Source: Tubiluchus corallicola
Taxonomy: Eukaryota > Priapulida > Priapulimorpha > Priapulimorphida > Tubiluchidae
NCBI GenBank assembly: GCA_030141605.1
Contig: JAQGDQ010000177.1
Location: 124,001-188,000, forward strand
Direction of reading: 5' to 3'
Length of the DNA stretch: 64,000 bases
Each line of letters begins with the position of its first letter. Position 1 is the stretch's first letter. The notes beneath the pieces were generated by a model. That model saw nothing but the letters and a program-made list of their open reading frames with translations, made no database searches and had not been told where the DNA came from. Below, one piece after another: positions 1 to 60,326 of the stretch. The translations under genes were made by a program, and so were the position numbers.

Positions 1-265
1 CTAGTCTCCTTGTCAAGCAACAATTTTTCTTGAAGTTCTTTGTTTTACAAAAGATTTGCAAATGTGCATTGGATGGACACGGACACTTTTTTCAATCGAA
101 TTATTATCTTCATGTTAGTGTGTCAATACTAAAAAGAGTCTCTTTTGTAAATTACAAAATTACAAATTTGTAAATTACTCAAAGCCTTTTAATGGACTTT
201 CCATAATCCACTCCTTTAGCAGTTTTAAAACGTACAGCTCTTACACCAGGAAGCTTTACATAAAC

Positions 266-713
266 CAGGGGTGTGCAAATTATCTGACTAGCCGGGCCAC
301 ATTAAACTTTCCCGCAATTCAGGCAGTTTGATCAAGGAGCCAAGTGCAGAATGTCTAATAACGATTTTTTTGCATCCTACCTGCGTACATCATTACTACT
401 ACACTCAAGAAACTACTTTAGAAGTTATTAAAATTTATAGTACAAACCATATATTTCTACTTTCAGGACAGATAGTGGTAATTTCATTACAATGCATATT
501 AGTAATGAGTATCACACAGTCTGTGTAGTACAGTGACATTAAGCTACAACGATCTTGTAAGGGTTAATGGCATCCGATCTAGTAGAAAAAACTACCCGCA
601 CTGTCTTTGGGATCGTGGCACGGACTTCAGCTGGATACACTCAATTAATCACCCGGGCTGCACTTTCATTAGGTTGGCAAATCTCTTCGCGGGCCGCAAT
701 TTGCACATCCCTG
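266..713. mobile_element. hAT-like MITE with perfect 8-bp target duplication
   Basis: The ends are CAGGGGTGTGCAAATT and AATTTGCACATCCCTG, an imperfect inverted repeat of the usual hAT form with a GGGCC-rich inner part. The element is flanked by ACATAAAC at 258-265 and 714-721. It is 448 bp with no transposase frame, so it is non-autonomous. Confidence 0.9.
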
Positions 714-921
714 ACATAAACCAAACCTGGTGATGTAGTTGGAGGCCGTTACAAAAAAAATGAGACCAAACTTAGATCTGAATCCCAAATAAACTGCACA
801 CAAGTAAATTAGACAAATTATTAACGAAATTCATTTATGGCAAAAAATTAAATTATGCTATCCTTCACTGGCAAATAGAACTGCATTTCTGCCATAATTA
901 TAAAGTAAAGTCATATTTTTT

Positions 922-1515
922 TAAACTGTAGGTCAAAACAATCTACTATTTAAAATATTGAATAAAAACATACTATTTTTTCAAAAATGACTTACATGAA
1001 AGAATTATTGCCACACAAACATAATTTCGCATTCGCGCCACTAGTTCTTCGCTGTTATATGCTTTTCTCCGTTCGCTAGTTAGACGAGCACTAGGGGCTG
1101 CATTTTGGAAACAAATTGCACGAAAAAAACAGATGCTGTACCTCTGATTTCAGATGTGTTAGTTTGTGACAAACTACACATGTTCAACAGCTCAAGCGGT
1201 AAATTTGTAATTTGAATTTTTATCTTAAAACTTGCCTTGTTTTAGTACAACACACTAAACATCTTACAGTAGCACTGTACTTCACTTTTATCTTTCGCAA
1301 ACACGTGCAACACACTCGTGGAATATTTTTGCGTTGAAAATTATGTTAGTTTGTGATGTCATCAATAATTGGGCTCGCCCGCCGATAATTAAATTTTTAA
1401 TATATTTTTTAATTATCAGAAACGCTTTTGCAGTATTATTTGTGTTAAAATGTATACTTTTTATCAGACTTGAAAATGAGATAGTATATGAAAAATCATC
1501 ATGTCTGCCTTTAAG
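922..1515. repeat. Unknown dispersed repeat, copy 1 of 3
   Basis: It shares long similarity with 26118-26711 and 62422-62935, all in the same orientation. Shared marks are GGTCAAAACAATCTACT near the start, a GTTCGCTAGTTAGAC-type segment, GGGCTCGCCCGCC in the middle-right and TTGTGTTAAAATG near the end. No coding frame or clear inverted ends are visible. Confidence 0.75.
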
Positions 1516-1757
1516 CAACATGAATCAACCACACCAAGCACATGTGTTAAAGAGTTAGTTTATGAACAATGACACGGTTCTGAATGACCCACAATTAATT
1601 AAATTCTGATACAGGAATTGTGAAAAAGTTGGAACACAGCCTGGATTTGGACATTAGAATCAGAAGCTCCTTTTTCACGTTTCTCTTTCTGAAGTTTGGT
1701 ATCAGAATACAATTAATCATGAGTTTGTACCATCATTCACAATAATCTTGATATTAA

Positions 1758-2366
1758 CCCTTTCACTACGGAAGGCGGCACACCGCCGCCTATTTTTTCA
1801 TGCAAGGGACGGCAGGCGGTAGACTGCTGCCCAAGATCAGCACTAAGCACAAGCACCCAGGTCTGTGTATTTCACTTCTACGGTCATGCAAGAACATTGT
1901 AGAATGGTTTAACAACCGCGGGATTAGGCTTGCTTTACATCAAGTAATGCAAACCAGCCAGTCAGCGTCTGAAGCCAGGTGCATTCCACGATACTGCACT
2001 GTACGGTATATTACCATGCAAAATCACTTGTATATCGTTGATGAAACGTATGTTTAATTGATTGTTCTGCATTTTTACAAAATGACTGCATATTATGGAT
2101 TAGTATTGTGTTTTTGTGAAAACTGATTTCTAAATATAAGTACATGCTTATTTATGATTGTCTGCAAGAGTGTGTGTGGAAAAGTGCATGTTTGTGTGCT
2201 CGCATGTGTAGAAATAAAACTAATACTTTAATATTAGTACTTAATAACAAACACCTGTTTGTTTATTTACAAGATTCTGTTTTAGTAACACACCACAAGA
2301 AGTTACTGTCACATGTACAAAAATCTATGTGGCCCAGTTAAAAAGCAACAACGTAGTGATTAAGGG
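1758..2366. mobile_element. piggyBac-like MITE (TTAA target)
   Basis: It is flanked by TTAA at 1754-1757 and 2367-2370. The left end CCCTTTCACTACG is matched by CGTAGTGATTAAGGG at the right end, an inverted repeat with a 2-base difference in length. The TTAA duplication and CCC start are typical of piggyBac. It is 609 bp with no transposase. Confidence 0.75.
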
Positions 2367-2422
2367 TTAACATTATAGTAATTAATTGAACCCTCATCTA
2401 ACTACAATATAACATAACAAAC

Positions 2423-51223
<48,801 letters not shown>

Positions 51224-51317
51224 TGCATGAGTTTCTCAATCATTGTAAAAACTGTTCCATATGGTCAATACCCAGGTGCACACATCAGTTCATTCTGGCA
51301 CGGATCTTTCCTGGGAA

Positions 51318-54300
51318 CTGGAAAATTAAAGAGCAACACATTTAACTATCACATTTTAATTTCAAATGAAACCACAGAAACAAGGCATACTTACTCTTAC
51401 CAGCAGTTCTAATTCTACCAGCAGTTTTTCTTGACTTTTTTATCATGTGACCAATATATTTTTGTGAAACAATACAATCAAACCTCTTTATAAAGCCAAG
51501 TGCGGCACACCACTAAATTGGGCATTATAGCAAGACTGGCCATAGGGTACAGGCAAAGTTTACCAAACATCAGTATCAAGAGTGATGGTTTTATTGCACT
51601 GTGTCCATAATTAAAGAATTTTTTAATTTTTTAATTACACTACCAAATCAAAAATAATTGATGCTAAAATATTTTGCGCTAATGTCATGGCAGGCTACAA
51701 AGTGTTTACCTCAATTAAAAAAAGCTGAAACCTGGTTGTTTAGAAGAAATGTTCACCACAATGCATTTTAAATGCCGACATTTAGCTAAATACATAGCCT
51801 CGAGTGCTATTTACATGCAGAATTTCAATAGCGCAATGCCAATAATATGCAGATTTTTCAAGTAATGTCCATTTACAAGCTTACAAATTTATTGCCTTTA
51901 TACTACCAGGTACCAAGCTTGATTCACAAAGTAACCGCTAAACAAATACTGGAGGCAATCTATGATGAAAACATGCTTATCAATTTGCTATCGTAATTTA
52001 GAGAACAAGTTTAAATACCTATTACAGTACCTATTATTATTAAATACATATTCATTATTTTTCTGTTGAAATCGAAATAACTTTTTGCTGTATAATGATT
52101 GGTTAGCATTGGTAACTCATAGTGCAGTGAGCAGCTGGTATTCTAATGGGGTTGGTTTATATTGCATAATGAAAGAATAGACTGTTAGAACAGGAACTGC
52201 ACTGGCAGATGACAAGCAATATCGATGATTTCATAAATTTAATACATTAGAAAAATTGGAACAAGACAAAGACTTGCATTATGGTGATGCTGGTGTTATA
52301 GAAGAGGCATTATAATGAAGTTTGAATGTAACCTTATTTAAACGTAACAATGCAATAACACATATCGTGCATTTAAAACTACTACTTTTAGCCTAACATA
52401 CAAGGTTAAAAATAATACACAGAATATACACCTATAGGCGTATAGGCATGAAGAAATGCAAAATACTGCACCGAGCATGAATATTCATTACTAATACTAA
52501 ATGCTGCCACCTGGTTGTCAAACACTTCAAGTTGAACTTTGATCACTTACTGGTAAACAAGGAAATTGCCCACTATATTTTGGACAGTTACAGTTTTGGG
52601 CTGTTATCTAAGTATAAAATTTCTTAGCTATTCCACTTTGCATATCTTGAAATTCCTACTTCGTTAAACTCAGTACATGCAACTCTCTTCTCTAACTTAT
52701 TGTTTTATAACTGCGAATGCTAAACTTTGTAACCAAACCAATCTGATTCTACTTGCTAAAGTGGTAACACATACAATAACATTCACCTTGCCATTTAAAT
52801 TACCTTGAAATTGCAACCAATGATTTGTTTTTTACTTGTGTGATATCAATTGTCTACACCAACCATATTAGGTAGACCTATGGTTCCTGCTCAAGAGAGC
52901 CTGCTGTGTGAAATTTACTGTACTGCTAAATAGTAAGATAAAACCTTGGGGATTACCCGTGCGTGCTTTGATGGCCTTTGCAAATCAAATGATCACCAAA
53001 TTTTGCAGAGCAGAGCCTAGTATACTCAGTGCTCAATTTGGCTGATTTTGGTATGTCAACCACTGACACTATAATATATGATTTCACATCTACAGTGAAT
53101 GACAAATGTTCACTGAATCTTAAACACATTTGCAAAGAAATCACAAAAAGTAGGAACAATATATCTATAAATAATATCTTATATACTTGGGCAAATATCT
53201 CTTTACTTGCTTTTTTTGACACTTTACAAAATTCTAGATATAATTGAAATGTATTGAATGCACACTATAGTGCCAAAGAGGTCATATCAGTTATAAATGC
53301 ATCATAAGGTTTTTCTAATTAATGTTCTAAATGACATATCCTGGCATTTAGGCAAAAAACTAAATAAATGAGTAACCTAATGCTTCACATTCCGGACCAG
53401 TTTGACAATATTATGATGGTCACTGATGACGGTTATAAGCTAGCAAACACGTTAGAACAGTGAGCGATGACAATGCCCAGTACATTCCTGAAAAGAAGTA
53501 AAGCTGTTTCAATAGTGGAGTGCTCTTTCAAAAAGAACTCTGAAATACACCCTCCCCATTTCGTTAAGAGGGCGTCTCTCTAAACGAACATTCACACTAT
53601 GTAGATCATTTTGTCCCTTAACAGGGGAATGTGCTTATTTTTTCAGAGTTGCCCAAACGATTTAAAAATGGTTTTCTTTGGCTGCTTGCACACTTTTTCC
53701 AAAAATTACGGCAGTGAATCTCACAAGAAACCAAACTATACACCCATGCTGAAAGTTGTTTTCAGTGATGCATAGCAATCCACCTCTTGTAATTCCATTC
53801 TTCTCGTCCTAGTTTTATGTCTTGCAAAAAATGAGTAAAAAATGCCACTTTTAAAGTCATTCCTCCCGGATGACCAGGATCCAAAAATCAACCTATACGA
53901 ACCAAGAGAGACAAAGGCAGTCCATTTGAATTGAATAGAATAATTTATGCTAACACTTTGATACATAATTTGTCGCAAATAGTTTAGTAGTTTTGGAAAA
54001 AATGGCACATTATAAAAATCCATAAATAAATAAGCATGCCGTATAAATATCGAAACAGATAAAGATTTAAAATTAATTTCGCAGGTAATTTCGATCGTAA
54101 ATCGTATTACCTCTGTATATAGAAGACTGCGCCAAAATGCACCCAACATAAGAACTAATGACTAATGTGTGCCAGTGCAGGTACCAGATTGTATGCAAAT
54201 ATTTTAAGCAATGTAATACAACTTCAGATAATAATAACAAGTATAAAGGTGCAATGACAGGGGCATATTCAGCCCCAATTACAACCTTACAAGCTAGCAC

Positions 54301-55756
54301 TACTACAGCCTATCACTCACACTGATTCAGCGATACATCTAAACATGAAAAGTAATTTGCTTGTGAAGTGTAAAGAGACTTAAAGCACAAGAAAACCCTT
54401 CATAAACATAAAGCTTGAAAAACTCTCTTTAAAATTTTATATCACTTACATACTGCCTTTTTGCACGCAAGCCTTCAATTGGCAGTCATGCTGTATAAAA
54501 CATGTAAATTTAAACTCCCACAATGACCGTTAGACGCAGCCATTTTCGCGACAGGTCATTTGAAACAAGTTTAGATAACATTTTGTAAAGTTTGAAAAAA
54601 TAATCAGAGCATTCGTAGCGCACAAGTCACTAACTAAATTAAATTTAAAATTACTGTACCTTGTCAATAAGATTAAAAATATGCTTTTTGGTTAGTGAGT
54701 GGTACACCCTGTAGGGTAAGTCAGCAACATTTTACCAATTGGTGAAAACATTTTAAATAATTAATAATTTTCTTTTCTAGTTACATAAATCTCTCTAGCA
54801 GGTAAGCGAAAATCTAAGTAATATAGATTTGCACGGAAAGTCTTTGAGATATAATTTAACATTGGCTTTTCTTCCCTTGATTTACGTTTGGTACATGACA
54901 TCATGTAATGGCGACTTCGGAACAGTATTGCGGGATATTTAAAATGAAAACAAACTAAAATTCCCTTAAGTGCGAGTACGATATATGCATAAAATTGCTA
55001 TAAAGTAATATAATTTTTTAAGGCGATTTTTCTGAAACCTACTTCAGGTACCCCTTTTCTTGTCCTTTAATCATAACACGGTTTTTGACGGTTTCTCCTC
55101 AACAATTTGCAAAATTGAGGCAGATTTGATACATCAATAGTTTCATTAAAAATGAATTCCAAGAACCCACAACATGAGAAGAGAAGCAATGGGCTCTGAT
55201 ATTAGTGTGAGAGTACTGTACAAATAATTTAGAATTGTGTCCATGTAAATCACGTAGTGGTGTAAGAAACAAATTTACCGCTACGCAAAGTAGAACTACT
55301 ACTAATAACTTTATCACAGTTAATAAGATCTATAGTCTCACGGCGTTGTTCAAGAGAGAAGATACAAAGTTAGGCTGACTGTCAGAGGCCAGGCTAATAC
55401 ACCTCCATCGAGTTCTTTCTAAAACATTTTAAATTATTGTGGTGACCAAACAACGCACGCATAGTATTATTATTATTAGACAGTCCTAGGAACATAATTA
55501 TTCGTACATCTATGAATCTGAGTCACTAATATGTGATATACGTGCAAGAACCCGAATTTTTCTAACAACACCCCATTAGTTTAGGCTTTACGGCTAATGA
55601 CGTCCAACTCTATTGAATTTCAGTTAACGCACAACGTCACCCCTGTCTTACAAATACTTACGTGTGTGTTGTAATCTCTGCACGATTAAATATTTCCTTG
55701 TCGCTACAATCAGCAAACAAAACTTAAGTTTCATGTAAACGACTCACAAAACTTAC
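51318..55756. other. Probable 5' UTR intron of the AKAP13-like gene
   Basis: It contains the second copy of the 650-bp repeat at 54383-55070. No coding exon is seen. Confidence 0.4.
54383..55070. repeat. 650-bp dispersed repeat, copy 2 of 2
   Basis: Same orientation and order of blocks as 18453-19110, with small gaps. It ends near AGGCGATTTTTCTGAAACCT. Confidence 0.75.
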
Positions 55757-55810
55757 CTGCACCAAAAAAGTACTAACAGGTGGACTGGTAGACTAGAGGT
55801 AGACACAGCT
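55757..55810 (-). other. Candidate non-coding first exon of the AKAP13-like gene
   Basis: A perfect donor (GTGCAG|GTAAGT) on the minus strand follows a short non-repetitive stretch. This is where an upstream leader exon is expected. The 5' limit is unknown. Confidence 0.3.
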
Positions 55811-57267
55811 GGTGCTGCCCTCTGTTACCAAAAATTAAACAGAAAATGAATGACTTAATCAAAAAATTTGCCTCAATTAATTGAAATCTCCTATGTTAAT
55901 AATAGTTTATTGTCATTTTGTCAATACACCATGTGTTACAGAAATCCACTTATATCACAATCCAACAGTCAAAACTATGATAGTCCTCTACACTGTGGCC
56001 ACTCAAAGCCACGTACTGTAGTTAATAGAAACTCATCATAATGCCCATTACGTCTGTTATACGGACATCGTGGATATACTGGATTATCTTCAATAAAATC
56101 AGAGAGCAAACAGGCATTAACAAAAGGTGTCTGTTTGAAAGATCAATTACACGAATTTACTTTACTTGTAAACCACACTGTAGGCCAACCTATAGATGTT
56201 TCACTTTGTTGTAACTAACAGTTTCCTCATCATTGATTACAATTTTAATTACAATGCCTCGTTAAAATGCATTCTAACTTTTTAAAATTAATTTTATCTC
56301 TATTTGAGCTGCTTTTGTACTGCACTGACAGGCCCATTTTATTGGTACATATTGTTTGATATGTTATTCCGTTGTATCCCCTTCTCTGTAACAATGAATA
56401 CTGAACACTAAACCCATACTTATAAGTTTTTAAAATTCGCTTTAACATTCTACTATATTAAGCCTTAAAGACATAATTTCCTTCATTTCATCTAATCAAC
56501 GTTTTTCAACACAGACTTGTTCTTTGGAAACTATTGTTTTTAGGGCTTGTTAGTTTACCGATGTATTAATCGAGCTGGCAGCATTCTAAAATAAAATAAA
56601 TATGCCCTCAAAACAGGTAAACACAGCAGTTAGTCCAGCAAGAAGCTATAAGCACTGCTATGCTAGTGGCTTGTCAACACCACTTCCAAGTTTACAAATA
56701 TACTTGTAATTAATTTTAATATCGATTGTTGATAAATTCTTCATAGAATTTGATTATAATGCTTGTTATTATGTTTGTGCATTCTATCTAAAGATACTTT
56801 GGACTTTGTCAGTCTCACTTATTAAAGTCTTTCACCCAGAAAAAGTAATAGAGTACATTCATAGTTCTAAGCTAGTGTAATTTTGTGGTTCTAGTTTTCA
56901 GATTTTTTGTTGTCGTTCAACTGTGAGTAGTTAAGGTGACTGGGCTATAAATATGAAAACAGCTTTGAATAAATGTTAATTATTAAAACAGTATTTGAAA
57001 ATGAAAGGCAACCCAGCTAACCATGAGTGCTATTGTACGTGCAGACTGCAACTTCTGCTTATTCCCATACATTTTTAAATATTGTGGCATCGCCTGCAGA
57101 TGGCACCACCGTCGATGAATGAATCAATTATTACGAAGAGCAAAACCATGGAAAAAAAGGTTTGCGTAGTCAATAGCGATGTGTTTCACCTGAATAATTT
57201 GTGAATTAAGCGATTATTTTTTATCTAATACAGCAATTTACGGAAAGAACGCGAATGTTTTCAAAGA
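55811..57267. promoter_or_regulatory. Probable shared promoter region between divergent genes
   Basis: The AKAP13-like gene runs left and the CIAO2A-like gene starts at 57268 running right, leaving about 1.4 kb between them. No TATA box or CpG cluster is decisive. Confidence 0.3.
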
Positions 57268-60200
57268 ATGTCAGAAAATGCCGTGATAAAAGGATGTAGT
57301 GAGTCCGAAACTATTGAAGAAGTGTTTGGTAAGTGAACTCGGCTTTTTCTTACCTTCAACGATCGGGGCGCTAAGCTTTTTCGCCCATAGTAGGTGGAAG
57401 CCTTTGATTTTCTGCCAATAGGGTCCATTCAGGCTGAAATAGGCCGTGATACATTTCAGGATGGTTTTTTCCAATTGTGATTCAGTTGTGACTAAAGTAA
57501 AGTTTGAAGCATCAGTAGCGCACCATACCCTTAGTATTCAATAAATTCCAATCATTGACAGTCCTGAACTTCCTGGTTCTGCATCTGGGCTTAATAACTT
57601 TATATTCAGTACCTCTCGTAGATTATTAACAAAATAACGAGCTACTGGATGTAAAGCCAATAAGCCCAGATGCAGAAACAGGAATAGGTTTATGTTCAGG
57701 AGTGTCAATGATTGAAATTTTTGGGCAGCCTACTGAATCAGTAGTTTAACTTGTCCATTTTCCAAAGTTTAGTTTATTCCAAAGTAAGTATAATGCTAAT
57801 CTTCTACGTAAGTACAATATCTGTTATGGATAAAATTAGTGTTTTACTGCTGTTTTCAGTTATAACATTTTGGAAAATCATTGTGTATTTGTGATTTTAT
57901 AAGTTGGAATCTAATGGTCTTTAGTTTATAATTCTAGCATTTCGTTCTTCATTTTGGTTCCTTTAATATCGTTAAGCTACCCCCTCAAATTTTTGTCGAG
58001 GATGTATTATTATATAGTATATGTATATATATTAGTATGCATGTAGGTAATGACTAATGTTTAGGAAACGTAATTCAATAAAAAAGCAAACATGTATATG
58101 TATATATACATAGACATGTTTGCTTTTTTATTGTGTAATCATGTTAATGTTACAGTTAGAGGTGACTGACTGGGTTATCATATGGTGTTTTGTTTCCTGT
58201 GCTCGTCTTTGTCTGTATAATATGCGCTAACATCTTAACTACTGTATTAAGTTTGTGAAGCCAAATAAATTTACTATTACTATTACTATTATTAATTACT
58301 ATATTGGAAGAATTACAGCATTCTATTGTTTTGTTATTTTAGTTTGTTAGAAAGATGGGTGAGTTCTTTAGCTTACAAGTTTCAACTTGTCAAGTTTAAT
58401 ATTATTATATAGGTATTATACGAAGCATTAGAGATCCAGAGAAGCCAGAAACCCTAGAGGATTTAAAAGTTGTATCCGAGGACAACATATCGGTGCACTC
58501 ACTAGAAAACCAGTCTTTGCAAATAAAAGTTCTGTTTACTCCAACCTCATCTCACTGCCATCTTGCGACACTTATAGGTAAAATTTGTGTTGATAATTTA
58601 CTATGCAAAAAATTGTGTTGAATGGGCAAATAATTTCTTGTTAATTTATATTCTCTATTTATTACTTTTTTGGCCATAGTTACCCTAACATCTTTAGATA
58701 CATTTTGAATAGATTTGTAATGGAAATGTATTCCAATCGTACCAAAAATTTGCCAAAACCCTTCAATAAGAAAGCAGTTGTATGAACATTATTAATTCGA
58801 TTAGCAGATTAGCTTGATTTTTGAAATGGTATCTGTGTTTGGAGCCACACAATTTAATGTGGGGTAGGCATTAATAAACGAACAACAAATGAATGATAGA
58901 GCTTGCCTTTGTAGCTCACCTAAGTCCTAGTCAGTTCAGTCAGTAAGGACTTTCAGTACTGTAAACAGATGAATGCTAGGTCTTGCCTTTGTAGCTCACC
59001 TAAGTCCTAATCAGTTCAGTCAGTAAGATCTTTCAGTGTTGTAAACAGATGAATACTAGGTCCTGCCTTTGTAGCTCACCTAAGTCCTAATCAGTTCAGT
59101 CAGTAAGGACTTTCAGTACTGTAAACAGATGAATGCTAGGTCTTGCCTTTGTAGCTCACCTAAGTCCTAATAGTTCAGTCAGTAAGATCTTTCGTGTGGT
59201 CTGCCTTTGTAGCTCCCTAAGTCCTATCAGTTCAGTCAGTAAGCTTTCAGTTGTAAACAGATGAATCTAGGTCTGCCTTTGTAGCTCACCTAAGTCCTAA
59301 TCAGTTCAGTCAGTAAGATCTTTCAGTGTTGTAAACAGATGAATACTAGGTCCTGCCTTTGTAGCTCACCTAAGTCCTAATCAGTTCAGTCAGTAAGATC
59401 TTTCAGTGTGTAAACAGATGAATGCTAGGTCTTGCCTTTGTAGCTCACCTAAGTCCTAATGAGTTCAGTCAGTAAGATCTTTCAGTGCTGCAAAGTGTAC
59501 TGTCTTTTCACGGTAACATTAAAAATAATTTTTCACACATACAAATGATTAAAATATACTATCTCATACACTCGTTTTTTGTTCATCACATAATATTGTT
59601 CAACAGATGTATATATTTGATGTGTGACTGTGAACAGCTGACCATCTGTACTATAATTAGGTAAAAATTTTCAATTGACTATAATTCGTTATAACGTGTT
59701 TAATAATAGCAAAACCCATCATTAATTGAGTTTTTCATCATTCTGCCAGGTATGCTAAAAACGCTTTATGTGTTTCTTCTTGGGAATTTTTCAAAAGTTT
59801 CCTTGAAGTTCTATAAGCAAGTTATAAAGAATATCATTTTTCTGAGACGTTTTCAGTAATGTAACAGCCTCCTCAAGCTTGTCATACACACATTGCAGAA
59901 CATCATCAGATGGTAATAGCATCCCGTCATCATCCAGAGTGTGACAAGAAGGTGCATTTATCAAACATTCACTGGCTTCTCCAAAGATGTTGGCCAATTT
60001 TTCTTCTTTTTCTACAAAAAAAAAACCAATGAATATAATATCTTTTTTTTGTCAAATTTGCTCTTCATTAGTTAGATTACTGCGAGAAATGAATTTTAGT
60101 TAGATTTTCTTTTTACTAATATCAACATTGTTTTACTCACCTCCTGATGCTGTGACCCTGTACTTCTCCAAAATTCGTATTTCTGGTTCTAAGATAGGGC

Positions 60201-60286
60201 AGTTGAGTTTACTCAGTCTCCGCTCAATAATTACAGCTGGATCATTTGTTACATCCTACCATAAGAAATAAGACTATTATGAGAGA

Positions 60287-60326
<40 letters not shown>

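Larger units (their letters stand above)
1..2422. other. Intron or downstream region of the AKAP13-like gene
   Basis: It holds a hAT-like MITE, a three-copy unknown repeat and a piggyBac-like element, listed separately. No convincing exon is seen. Confidence 0.5.

Noticed and set aside
181-265. Open stretch on the minus strand (LPGVRAVRFKTAKGVDYG) considered as the next exon
   Set aside because: The acceptor in reach gives an early stop in the required phase, and the stretch abuts a MITE insertion site.
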